The notes beneath the pieces are model-generated. The model had not been told where the DNA came from. It saw nothing but the letters and a program-made list of their open reading frames with translations, and made no database searches. The translations under genes were made by a program, and so were the position numbers. This document shows positions 33,308 through 42,793 of a stretch of 64,000 nt of DNA, in pieces. The stretch covers positions 237,862,586 through 237,926,585 of the forward strand of contig CM061064.1 in assembly GCA_030762895.1 (NCBI GenBank). Reading direction: 5' to 3'. This DNA is from Sophora flavescens (lineage: Eukaryota; Streptophyta; Magnoliopsida; Fabales; Fabaceae). The number at the start of each line of letters is the position of its first letter. The stretch's first letter is position 1.

Positions 33308-33325
33308 TGGCGCCGTTGCCGGGGA
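33308..33325 (+). promoter_or_regulatory. Primer binding site, tRNA-Asp type (element 2)
   Basis: TGGCGCCGTTGCCGGGGA starts seven bases after the LTR end. Confidence 0.87.
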
Positions 33326-33449
33326 CTGTGCCATTTCGAATTTCAATTCAAATTTTGAATTGATTTTTCTGGACCTTTTCTTTTTGTTTGATTTTTATTT
33401 CTGAAAAAAAAAAATTCAAAAATCAAAAAAAAAATTTCTTTTCCTTCTA

Positions 33450-35792
33450 TTGTATCCATCTCTCTTGTGTTATATGCAAAGATCTCTAAGTGTTGGGAGC
33501 CTTAGTGAGATTGATCCGGAGTTCGAGAGGACCTTCCACAGACGTAGAAGACTACTAAGAGAGGAAGAAAGGTTGAGTCCCGTTCCACTCATGGCGAATC
33601 AACCGGATACAAAGCCTTTGAAGGACTACGCAGCCCCAAATGCGAGAGGCTTGCGAACTGGGATTGCAAGGCCAGAGATTGAGGCGGAAAACTATACCAT
33701 ACCGCCCATGCTAATCAACATGATTAGCCAACATCAATTCGGAGGATTGCCTTCGGAGGACCCGACCGATCACATAGAGACATTTTTAGAGTTCACCGAT
33801 GCAATCCGGATTCATGGAGCCTCAGTCGATGTTGTGCGTTTGAGATTGTTCCCCTCATCTCTCACTGGAAAGGCGAAGGCCTGGCTTAAGCAAATCCCCA
33901 CTAACACTTTGACCACTTGGGACCAATTGGAGCGGGCGTTCTTGGAGAAATTCTTCCCTCCATCCAAGACGGCCTACATAAGAACCCGGATCACCGACTT
34001 CTTCCAGAAAGACGGAGAATCATTATCGGAAGCTTGGGATCGTTACAAGGGACTGCTGGAGTCGTGCCCACATCACGGACTCGAGAGGTGGTTAATAGTG
34101 CACACCTTCTATAACGGATTGGACTACTCTTCGAAGGTGTCACTAGATTCTGCAGCCGGTGGAGCGTTTATGAATAGGCCTCTCACTGAGGCATTCAACA
34201 TCATCGAGAATGTCGCCACCAACTACCACCAATGGGGATCCGAAAGAGGTAATAACCCGAACAAGATTTCGGGGGGTAAGTTTGAGGTAAATAGCACAGA
34301 TCTTATTATGTCAAAGATAGACTCACTTAATAAACGTTTTGATCGGCTGGAAAGAGCTAATGTGAGTGCATTAGGTGCTACTAACCTTGTTTGTGAGATT
34401 TGTGGAATGCAGGGACATGACATGATGGGATGCCCACATGGATCCGGCGCTTCGGGTGAGCAAGTGAACTCTTGTAACAACTACTATGATACGAACCCGA
34501 AGCTACCCAACTATGCTCCCCCAAATCCCTACAACCAAAGAAGGAACAACCCTTACCTCTCCTACGGCAACTACAGCAACACGCTCAACCATGAGTTCCA
34601 AGAGGGTCAAGGTAATAAGAGAACAGCACCGGGGTACCCTCAGGTACAGAGATCTAAACTCGAGACTTTATTTGAAATTTTTGTCGAAACTCAGACAAAA
34701 CAGAATGAGGAGTTTAGACAACAAGGAAGGGCAGTGAGTGAGGCAATAAAGGATCTAGCATCTAAGGTAGACAACTTAGCAACTCATAACAAGATGCTAG
34801 AAACCCAGATTGCCCAACAAGCCATCACATACTCGAGACCTAAGGGTACATTCCCGGGGCAACCCGAAGCAAATCCCAATGAGCATTGCAATGTCATACA
34901 CTTGAGGGATGATAAGCTTGGGGTGGGGGTAGCTGAAATGGAGGTGGAACCGGAGGAAGACATGAGCGAAAAAGAAGAACCAGAACCGAAATACGTCCCT
35001 CCACCACCGTACCAACCCCCGATACCTTTCCCACAAAGGTTGGTTAGGAAAAAGCAAGTAGATGTAGAGACTAAAATGCCTACTAAACTGAAAGACCCAG
35101 GTAGTTTCTCCATCGCTTGCTCAATTGAACAAGTGCAAATAGACCAAGCCTTGTGTGACTTAGGGGCTAGCACGAGCTTGATGTCCCTCACTATCATGGA
35201 AAGGTTGGGAAGCAAAGAGTTGAGACCATTCAAATTCCCCCTACAAATTGCGGATGGCTCAACTAGGACTCCTCTAGGCATACTAGAGAATGTTCCTGTA
35301 AAGGTAGGGAAAATTCTCATCCCTACCGACTTCCTGGTATTGGACATGAAAAGGAATTCTAAATTCCCCATCATTTTAGGAAGGCCATTCTTGGCAACCG
35401 CTGGAGCATTAATAGACGTAAGGAATGGCAAAATCTCTCTAAATGTAGAGGAAGGTAGGGTAAATTTTCAGTTGACTAACTCTTGTAACAACCCTCCTTT
35501 TGAGAGCCATGTGTGCAGAATTGATGTAACGTCTCCAGCGGTAGAGAAAGAACTTAGCATGGAAGCAACCCCAAAGATATGCATGGTTGGAGATGCACCC
35601 AGTGGTGAAGTTGGAATTGCTGTCCATACAGAAACAATACTTCACGAGGGAGGAAGGAAGGCTAGGAAGCTCCGAGAGAAAAGAGCAAAGCGGAAGCGTT
35701 CGGGCAAGTATGAGCAGAAACGGCTATTTGAAGGAGCTCCATGGAAAAGAAGTGTTCCTGCACTTCTACGCCCAGCCGACCGGTTGACTTGA
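33450..35792 (+). CDS. Intact gag-protease polyprotein of element 2
   Basis: 780 codons without a break. Gag core at about residues 90-240 (PPMLINMISQHQFGG, AKAWLKQIP, FLEKFFPPSKT, HTFYNGLDYSSK). A knuckle-like CEICGMQGHDMMGC lies at about residue 313, with C-x2-C-x4-H-x4-C spacing. A Pro/Gln-rich and coiled-coil linker follows, with retropepsin at about 545-680: LKDPGSFSIAC, ALCDLGAS with the active-site Asp, ILGRPFLATAG. The last 60 residues are strongly basic (REKRAKRKRSGKYEQKR). Gag would build the particle in the cytoplasm and the protease would mature it. Polymerase functions must come from elsewhere. The long start at 33450 is chosen because it keeps the same frame; the ATG at about 33591 (MANQPDT) is an alternative. 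The intact frame and near-identical LTRs suggest recent activity in trans. Confidence 0.92.
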   Translation: MYPSLLCYMQRSLSVGSLSEIDPEFERTFHRRRRLLREEERLSPVPLMANQPDTKPLKDYAAPNARGLRTGIARPEIEAENYTIPPMLINMISQHQFGGLPSEDPTDHIETFLEFTDAIRIHGASVDVVRLRLFPSSLTGKAKAWLKQIPTNTLTTWDQLERAFLEKFFPPSKTAYIRTRITDFFQKDGESLSEAWDRYKGLLESCPHHGLERWLIVHTFYNGLDYSSKVSLDSAAGGAFMNRPLTEAFNIIENVATNYHQWGSERGNNPNKISGGKFEVNSTDLIMSKIDSLNKRFDRLERANVSALGATNLVCEICGMQGHDMMGCPHGSGASGEQVNSCNNYYDTNPKLPNYAPPNPYNQRRNNPYLSYGNYSNTLNHEFQEGQGNKRTAPGYPQVQRSKLETLFEIFVETQTKQNEEFRQQGRAVSEAIKDLASKVDNLATHNKMLETQIAQQAITYSRPKGTFPGQPEANPNEHCNVIHLRDDKLGVGVAEMEVEPEEDMSEKEEPEPKYVPPPPYQPPIPFPQRLVRKKQVDVETKMPTKLKDPGSFSIACSIEQVQIDQALCDLGASTSLMSLTIMERLGSKELRPFKFPLQIADGSTRTPLGILENVPVKVGKILIPTDFLVLDMKRNSKFPIILGRPFLATAGALIDVRNGKISLNVEEGRVNFQLTNSCNNPPFESHVCRIDVTSPAVEKELSMEATPKICMVGDAPSGEVGIAVHTETILHEGGRKARKLREKRAKRKRSGKYEQKRLFEGAPWKRSVPALLRPADRLT

Positions 35793-35992
35793 GGAAGTTT
35801 GGTCAAGCTTAAGACCATAAATAAAGCGCTTCTTGGGAGGCTACCCATGTTTTCTGTACCAATTTCCTTTTGTTTTGGATTTAACCTCTTGAAGAAGTTG
35901 AGAAGATCAAGAGGCAAAAATATAATTTATAGGTTTGTATACTGTGTTCAGGTTGAGAAAGAGAAGAAGAGCATAAAAAAATAAAGTCAGAG

Positions 35993-36225
35993 GCCATCAC
36001 GCCCTGGCCGTGACAGTGGTCACGGCCGTGATGAAATAAACAAGAGCACAGAAAGGATCACGGCCTAGCCGTGACAACCATCACGGGCGTGATGAGTAGG
36101 ATGCCAAAGCCAGAGAGCATCACGGCCTAGCCATGATGTAGATCACGGCCGTGACAGGGCAACTCCTGAGGACCAGAAACGATCACGGCCTAGCCGTGAT
36201 GAGCCTCACGGCCGTGATAAAATTT
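35993..36225 (+). repeat. Palindrome array in element 2 3' region
   Basis: Four pairs of TCACGGCCTAGCCGTGA-like (first unit TCACGCCCTGGCCGTGA) and TCACGGCCGTGA-like palindromes, near 35998, 36059, 36119 and 36181, about 61 bp apart. Confidence 0.85.
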
Positions 36226-36315
36226 CTACCCAAGTTTTGACTAGAATGTGAAGCCAACACCCGCCACCGACTCGGTAAGTTGTTCCAATTTTTCTCCTCT
36301 CTCCGACTTGATTAT

Positions 36316-36335
36316 TTACATTGGAGACAATGTAA
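36316..36335 (+). promoter_or_regulatory. Conserved hairpin in element 2
   Basis: TTACATTG-GAGA-CAATGTAA, perfect 8-bp stem, followed by CAAGCTTGGGGTAGGGGTA as in element 1. Confidence 0.7.
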
Positions 36336-37590
36336 GTAATCAAGCTTGGGGTAGGGGTATTTATTTTTGCATTTGCATTGTTGCATTCATGTTGCATTCA
36401 CATAGGCATAGATTGGTATGATCACATTCTCTAGGTTTCCCCTCACTTAGGACATGCATCCGATTGTAAGAACTTGGAGCCAAATGAATTGAGATAGTGA
36501 ATTTTTGAACCCAATTTTTCATTATTCTTGTGACATGGCTAAAAATAAAAATTCTTGAGATAGTCATTTGATAGTTGATAATTAGCATGTGGTTCCTTAA
36601 ACTTGTGTACCTCACTGATTTTTGAACTACTAAATGTAAGATTTTGAGCCAAAAGGGGTATTCACTAAATCTACCCCATTTCTTGTGCTAGAGTGTTGTA
36701 ATTCCTCTTGGACTGTATTTTCTAGAACTTGACTTGAAACCATTTCAAAACTTAAAAATTTCTGAAAACATTTTTGGAAATGATTGAGGCACTAGGTATT
36801 TTTCTGGCCTCCCGAGCTTTGAATGATAAATGCTACCCCTTAGTCGCCCAATTTTGAGCCTAAAGAAAAAAATACTTTTCTTGGTACCATGAATTAATTT
36901 GATAAATAATGCTTGGTATGGCACCTTTTAAAGTATTACAAAAAGGGTAATTGGTAGTTGGAAAAAGAATGGGATGAAAATATTTCTCTTGAGCTATAAA
37001 TCTCCCCTTCTCCAAACAAATAAAAAATGAAATGAACAGAAAAAAAATGGAGAAGGGGATGACACAAAGTGAGAAATGAAAAGAAAAAGAGGAAAAAAAA
37101 AGAAAAAAGAAAAAAAGAAAAAAAGAAGAAAGGTGGAAAAAGTAAATCAAAGCCCTCAAAAGGTATTTTAGAAGGTGTCATACTTTGTAATGTTTGATAA
37201 TCTATCTAGCCTTCTTGAAAATTCCCTTTCTTTGATTTTCCCACCTAACAATAAATCCCATGGCCACATTACAACCAAAGGAAAAGACCTCTTGATTCTT
37301 AAGTGTTTTCTTAAATAAAGTAGAGATTTGGTTAATGGTCAAGCCTATGGTACAATACTTTCCTTGAGGAAATGGAGTGAATTGTCAATAAACCCTAAAA
37401 CACTTGAGTGAGGTGAGATGAGTGCCCAAATCAGTAAGGACATGAACTTGAAGAACCTAAGCTTCTAATTGGACTTGAACTTGATTATCTCTTGAATGCT
37501 TATTAAAAATGCCTATTACTTGGATTAGCTTCTAGGGTTCTTAGTTCACTATCCATGTTTTGAAAGATTTATATCTTATGGCCTGAGTAA

Positions 37591-37629
37591 TTGCTTGAGG
37601 ACAAGCAAAGTTTCAAGCTTGGGGTGATT
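37591..37629 (+). promoter_or_regulatory. Hairpin and polypurine tract of element 2
   Basis: TTGCTTG-AGGA-CAAGCAA (37591-37608), then AAGCTTGGGGTGATT adjoining the 3' LTR. Confidence 0.78.
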
Positions 37630-39202
37630 TGATGAGTGTGATTCCACCTCATCTTTGTCCATCATTTTGCATGCATTTTCATGTAGTTTAGGTATATTTT
37701 TATTAGATTTTAGGTTAATTTTCCTTTGGAACGGGTAAGCCGGTTTTCGTGTGTTGTTTTGCAGATATAAAGGGTAAATTGCTCAAGATCAACCATGATG
37801 AAGTTTGGATGAAGATGGAGCTTTAAAACTGAAGAAAATGAGCCAAACAGAGCCCATCACGGCCTAGCCGTGATGCCCATCACGGCCATGATCGAGCAAA
37901 ACTGAAAAAGAAGAAAGGCTGAAGTCAGAGTCTGTCACGGCCTGGCCGTGATAAGCATCACGGCCGTGACCCAAAACCACCACAAGTCAGAGCACATCAC
38001 GGCCCAGCCGTGAAATTCTTCACGGCCATGAAACAGAGGGCTCGCGTCGCGAGACGTATCTCGCGTCGCGAGAAATTGAAATTTCCAGATTTGCAGAGGC
38101 AGAGACCGTCACGGCCATCACGGCCGTGACGCGCATTACTTGGACCTGAAGAAACCGAATTTGGATCAGATTTTGAGTTGGTTTGGGACTCTAACTTCCC
38201 CATTTCTATAAATATGGACCAAGGCATCAGAAACGGAGGATCAACACATTGGGGGCTACTACTCTAGGCATAGATTTAGGATCTCTTCTCTTTTCTGATT
38301 TTTATTATGTTGTCATCCCAGCTTGTCATCTCCATGGCAAGACTGGAGTAGTAGCTTAGTTTCTAGGGATTAGGGCTCTGCCCAAGGTTTGTAAATGATG
38401 TTAATTTGATGTTGAAACCATTGTTGATTTCATAATTGTTTTAGATCTGATTTCTAGTGTGTAAATCACTCATAAATTTCGGCAACCGTTTATTTACGTG
38501 ACATAGACGTTCTAAGGAGGAACCTAACGGTGAACTTAGGATCTCTAGGGTGATTCACTCGTAAAGCCCGGCAGCCACTGGTTTGTGAGATGTGAATGAT
38601 CCAAGGAGGAACCTAGCGGTGAACTTAGGTTATTTGCATGACCGAGACATTTCAAGGAGGAACCTAGCGGTGAACTTGGGTGTCGGACCTATAGAAGTCA
38701 GACTTGGGACTGAAATCACGAGAGTTAGAAGCCGTCCCTCGAGGAGCAACGAGTTGTCACTGAACGCAAAGGGTCCAATCTGGGATCGACTACCACGAGT
38801 AGTAGGGTCGGGTCAATTGGGCACGGCTTTGTAACCCGAGAGGGAGCTTAAGCTATTAGAGGATAAACTCGCCTTCAAGGCAATTTCGGTAATCAACAAA
38901 GGTAAATCAGTTAGCAACATAAACAACCTCAAAGGTAACCCAAATCCCTAGGAATCCGTTTTAGATAAAAACCCCATAAACAATTGTTTTCTGTTTTAAT
39001 TGTTCTCTGCTCATCTATCTTTCAATTCAAAAACAATTTCAAAACCCTCTCTAAACAGTCCAGATATAATCGATTTGATAATTAGTTGCGATTCGAGAAC
39101 ACAGTCTCTGTGGGTTCGATATCTTTTATTACTTGACGGCAGTCCGGTACACTTGCCGGAATCGCACGAGCGTCGTCGCACGTCGACTGGCGCGACACAT
39201 CA
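37630..39202 (+). repeat. 3' LTR of element 2
   Basis: 1573 bp. It is shorter than the 5' LTR because it has one copy of the 23-bp palindrome unit instead of three (46 bp), a 15-bp deletion near 38113, and a 15-bp shorter CT-rich tract near 38282. Confidence 0.95.
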
Positions 39203-39782
39203 GTGTCCCAACCGGCTGTGCAAATAACATTGCTGTTCTTTTTTTAGTGTTGCAAGCATACAACGTTTTAATATTTCTAGAGCTAGACTTGGTGGTGCAA
39301 AATGCTTATTGAACAAGTTTGATTCTTATGGTGCTTAAACCAAAAGTATCATTAAAAAAAAATCTAAGGTAAAATCTCTTTTTGATACTTTGTTGCAATC
39401 AAATAATAAGATATGGTGTCATGTTTTAATGTTTAGTTATTTTATCTTATAAAAAAATGTTTAGTTATTTTGGGTAATCTGATATATTTCTTTCAGTTTG
39501 CCTGGAAAATCATCTATCATACAATTTGAACTTATTTTAAAGCTAGTAAGGTTGTCTAAATTATTCTATTTTCTTTTTAACTTTTCATTTCCATTCCAAA
39601 GTTGATGTTTCTTATCCTCATCTGGTATTCAACATCATAGTTATGCCTTTTGAATGTTTCTGATATTTGATGAGTTTTCTTTGCCAGCAGGAAGGGTTAC
39701 AATTTGAGGAAATCAATTTCCCTTTAATTTGGACTAACCTTTTGTTGTGAGAGGACCAACTTTTTGAGGGGACATCATATCA
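39203..39782 (+). other. 5' flank and leader of the LIN-type pseudogene
   Basis: A/T-rich sequence with no ORF. A splice acceptor-like CTTTGCCAGCAG at about 39681-39692 followed by GAAGGGTTACAATTTG suggests a leader intron and the start of the 5' exon. Element 2 has separated this from the sequence further left. Confidence 0.45.
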
Positions 39783-40524
39783 ATGGCTTCATCTTCGGAG
39801 GAGCTTCTTGCAGAGGAAGGGTTCAAAGGAAGGAGACAAGAGACAAGGTCGAGATCTTCCTTCCACTATGATGCTTCAACTAAGCCACCTTACTCTTTGG
39901 AAGAGCAGAAAGGAAGACTTTGTGTCAAGTGAAAGAATTAAAACACAGAGAACAAAGTCTGATGCCACACGATTTCAGGCTAGAAGTGGACCATTGAAAA
40001 GGGATACTGCTAAGAATAGGAGGCCAGGGGATAGTCTTTTTATAAGAGACAAAATGGATGGACGGTTCAAGAATGAAACTGAGCAGAAACCTTCTAGCAG
40101 TACAAGTTTAGGCAAGGAATTGATAGCAATTTATCAGAATACATGCCAAGGTATGAGATCACTGAGGTAGTGGGCAAGAAGATAACAAAGTTACAAATAT
40201 TTATTCAAACAAAGTGTCTAATGCAAAGGTGGGTTAGATAAATAGCAGAAGTTCATACACTAGATCTAGTAGCAAAAACTTTGAAGATAGAAGCAATAAA
40301 AATCAGGATCGTACCATGCTACTGGCTTCTAGTCTTGCTTTCAATGAAGTTGCAGTCCAAGCAGTAGTTTCCATTCTTAATGGATACATAAAATGTTTTC
40401 TAAAATATGAGGAATTTTGGTCTACATTGCGCCACAATTGTTTCTCCTCCTTCAATTTTATTGAACTGGAAGAAGAGAACAATAGTGAGACCAAAGTCAT
40501 AAGCAGCATTGAGCAAGCCATTGA
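39783..40524 (+). pseudogene. LIN-type E3 ligase pseudogene, block 1 (N-terminus)
   Basis: ATG at 39783 opens MASSSEELLAEEGFKG, the N-terminus typical of LIN-like plant proteins. A frameshift near 39910-39930 moves the reading into the frame with SERIKTQRTKSDATRF. After more stops (40170-40310) a third frame gives LASSLAFNEVAVQAVVSILN and ends SSIEQAID at the copia junction. ATTGA at 40520-40524 is repeated at 47392-47396, so block 2 continues directly from here. The parent protein is a U-box/ARM/WD40 ubiquitin ligase. Besides the insertions, at least two frameshifts inactivate this block. Confidence 0.8.
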
Positions 40525-40986
40525 TGTTAAATATGCTTGGATCTCACTCCCAAAAGCTAGCTCAAAGGATGAGGGTACCCAAGCATATATAAGCATTGCA
40601 CAACCCAAGAACCTTGGCAATGTGGGACACAAATGCAACTTCAATACCCACCCTCACGCGCAGCGTGGGCCTGGGTCCAATTCCCACATTGCCTGCAAAA
40701 TCTGACTCTGATACCATGTCAAAGATCATAAGATGGCATGATAAGATTCAAGAAGAATGCTTTGGAAAAATGTACGGCTCTATGTGGTCTTTCCTTCTTA
40801 AATAGAAAATAATCAAATCATTTACAATTACATGAGAGATTATAGGATATTTTGTCCTAGAGTTTAGCCTAGAATATTTTGACAGTTACATTCTATTTAA
40901 TATGACAGCTATAACCTATATACAAATAATAAACACAATAAACATGTGACAAAATAATAGTAATAATGGTTCCAGCTGGCATTAAC
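40525..40986 (-). repeat. 3' LTR of the copia element
   Basis: About 462 bp, matching 46925-47391. Its last base or two are replaced by the start of the Ty3 LTR at 40987. It contains a primer-site-like TGGTATCAGAG (minus strand) at about 40706-40716. Confidence 0.85.
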
Positions 40987-41356
40987 TGTTGGGGCCAAAA
41001 TCTGATTCGTGACCCAAATATGCAGTTGGTAACCCAAATATCACATGGGCCCAAAGTGTGGAGAGTTTATACTAGGAGAGGCAAGAGGCAAGCTGAATTG
41101 AGTGCCTTGCTGGCAAAGAGAAAAGGATAGTGGGGGGGGGGGGGTAACAAGCACTTTCTGTTATTAGGAAGGGGAGTGCGTAGAGTGAGGTATCTTTATG
41201 GATAGAAAGCTCTAGCTCTCTATAGAAGCAGTAATCTGTGGCAGAAGGAGTATTCCCTCTGTAAATTTCCCTAATACAACAAATAATACATACCTCAGCA
41301 TTCCTTTTCATTCTTTGTTTGCTTATAATTCTACTGCTAGCTACTGGTACGTAACA
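40987..41356 (+). repeat. LTR of the Ty3 fragment
   Basis: 370 bp, TG...CA, with a run of 13 G at 41132-41144. Only this one LTR remains. Confidence 0.8.
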
Positions 41357-41359
41357 AAC

Positions 41360-41373
41360 TGGTCCGACCTGCC
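41360..41373 (+). promoter_or_regulatory. Putative primer binding site of the Ty3 fragment
   Basis: TGGTCCGACCTGCC, identical to the site at 7353-7366. Confidence 0.6.
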
Positions 41374-41419
41374 TGATTCGAAGAAGGGATCAGCGGAGCA
41401 AGGAGATTTTGGTGGGTGA

Positions 41420-42786
41420 ATGCCACCAAAGAAGAAGGCTATGGAAGCGAAGGTTTCTGCATTGGAGGCGGAGTTGTCAAATGTAAAAAGGTCTTTGTCG
41501 GTGATGTAAAGCAAAGGTAATGAGAACCAGAGCAAGGCTGATGAGAATCACGAAACTCTCATGACCATGCTTACGAAGTGCTTTGACAAGAAGCTCCTAG
41601 ACGAGGAGGAGGGACGATAGCACCAAGAAGAAACCAGACGAGACAGTTTAAAACAATGAGAACCAGGACTCTTCAACAAAGAAAGTGTCATCCACATCGA
41701 GTCTAAAAAAGTTACAAGGAGAGGCTTTGGAGGAGTTTCGTCAATCAGTGAAAAAGGTTGAGTCGGCCATGTTCGATGGTGATGATCCAGTTGGGTGGAT
41801 TACGCGAGCGGAAATTTATTTCCTTGTTCAAGAGACAAGTCCCGAGGTGATGGTGAATTTAGCTCTGCTATGTATGGAAGGACCCACGATTCAATTCTTC
41901 AATTCCCTGCTCGATGATGATAAGGAATTGACGTGGGAGCAGCCTAAAGTTAAGCTCCTCGGGCGGTATGGTGGGATGGGAGATGGTGGGGTTTTCGAAC
42001 AGTTGACGAACCTCAGACAACAAGGTAGCATTGACAATTACATTCGGAACTTCTAGTGTTCGATTTCGTAAGTGAGGAGAATGTCCGATGATCAATGTTT
42101 CAGATATTTCCTTCATGGATTGAAAGAGGAAATCAGAGGACGAGTATGGAGCCTCCTAACCCTAGGACCAGTGTTGCACTCTCGTCTGATGAATGTGGCT
42201 CATGTTGTCGAGAAGGAGATAGGAGGAAAGGTTGGAAACGTGATGACGTTTTGAGGAGCAAGGAGCAAAAACGGGTTCCGGTCGAGTAATAATAATTTTC
42301 GTCCCAACTGAAGTAACTCGGGTCGTAATACGGGTTCAAATTGGGTCTTTGTACGTGGGTCTAAGGAGCATAATTTGGGAGGAGGGAGCCCATCAAAGGG
42401 TGGGTCCTATGGGCATAAACCCAAAATCGACCCCAATGTTGAGCGGAAGAGGATGAATTCCAGGGACAAGGGTGTTACTCACCTATCATATCATGAACTC
42501 ATGGAGAGGAAACAAAAGGGACCGTGTTACAAGTGTGGGGGGACCGTTTCATCCCCTCCACCAATGTCTGGACAAGCAATTGAGATTGATGGTGTTGGAT
42601 GATGAAGATGAAGGAGAAACAGAGGGGAATATTGTCACCGTAGAGGTAGAAGAAGAAGAGGAGGCTGATAGCGAGTGCAGTGTAATGAGTCTTGGGAGTT
42701 TGGATGCAGAAAATAGAGGCGTACCTCGAACTATGAACTTAGGGGTCGAATTAACTCAAAGGAGGAGAGGCCAATTATGTAACTGA
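41420..42786 (+). pseudogene. Broken Ty3 gag
   Basis: Starts MPPKKKAMEAKVSALEAEL (coiled coil), with a TAA at about 41507. The capsid core is in 41685-42056 (AMFDGDDPVGWITRAEIYF, FLVQETSPEV, MEGPTIQFFNSL, LRQQGSIDNYIRNF) and, after a stop, 42072-42254 (CFRYFLHGLKEEIRGRVW). A CCHC knuckle (CYKCGGPFHPLHQC) near 42519-42560 needs a frameshift to be read. Acidic text follows to 42786. There is no protease or polymerase. Confidence 0.85.
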
Positions 42787-42793
42787 CACGGCC

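Larger units (their letters stand above)
35793..37590 (+). other. Non-coding 3' region of element 2
   Basis: About 1.8 kb without a gene. It holds the palindrome array (35993-36225), a hairpin (36316-36335) and an A/G-rich tract at about 37010-37140, in the same order as in element 1. Confidence 0.75.
31652..39202 (+). mobile_element. Young gag-protease-only LTR retrotransposon (element 2)
   Basis: LTRs at 31652-33301 (1650 bp) and 37630-39202 (1573 bp), both TGATGAGTG...GACACATCA, with target duplication GTGTC at 31647-31651 and 39203-39207. The LTRs differ mainly by indels in repeats, with only a handful of substitutions by eye, so insertion is recent. It has a tRNA-Asp primer site, one intact 780-codon gag-protease ORF, a non-coding 3' region with palindromes, two hairpins and a polypurine tract. 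No polymerase or integrase is encoded. It is a distinct but related family to element 1. Confidence 0.95.
40987..42790 (+). mobile_element. Ty3-type LTR element fragment inside the copia element
   Basis: A 370-bp LTR (40987-41356, TGTTGGGGCC...GTACGTAACA), primer site 41360-41373, gag up to 42786, then an abrupt junction to copia RNase H text at about 42792. The 3' part is deleted together with the end of the copia element. The LTR is related to that of the outer element at 6-10671 (shared GGATAGA-AGCTCTAGCTCTCTATAG text). Confidence 0.82.

Noticed and set aside
34223..35431. Long minus-strand frames opposite the element 2 gag-protease gene
   Set aside because: They are shadows of the plus-strand gene, which has clear gag and retropepsin motifs.
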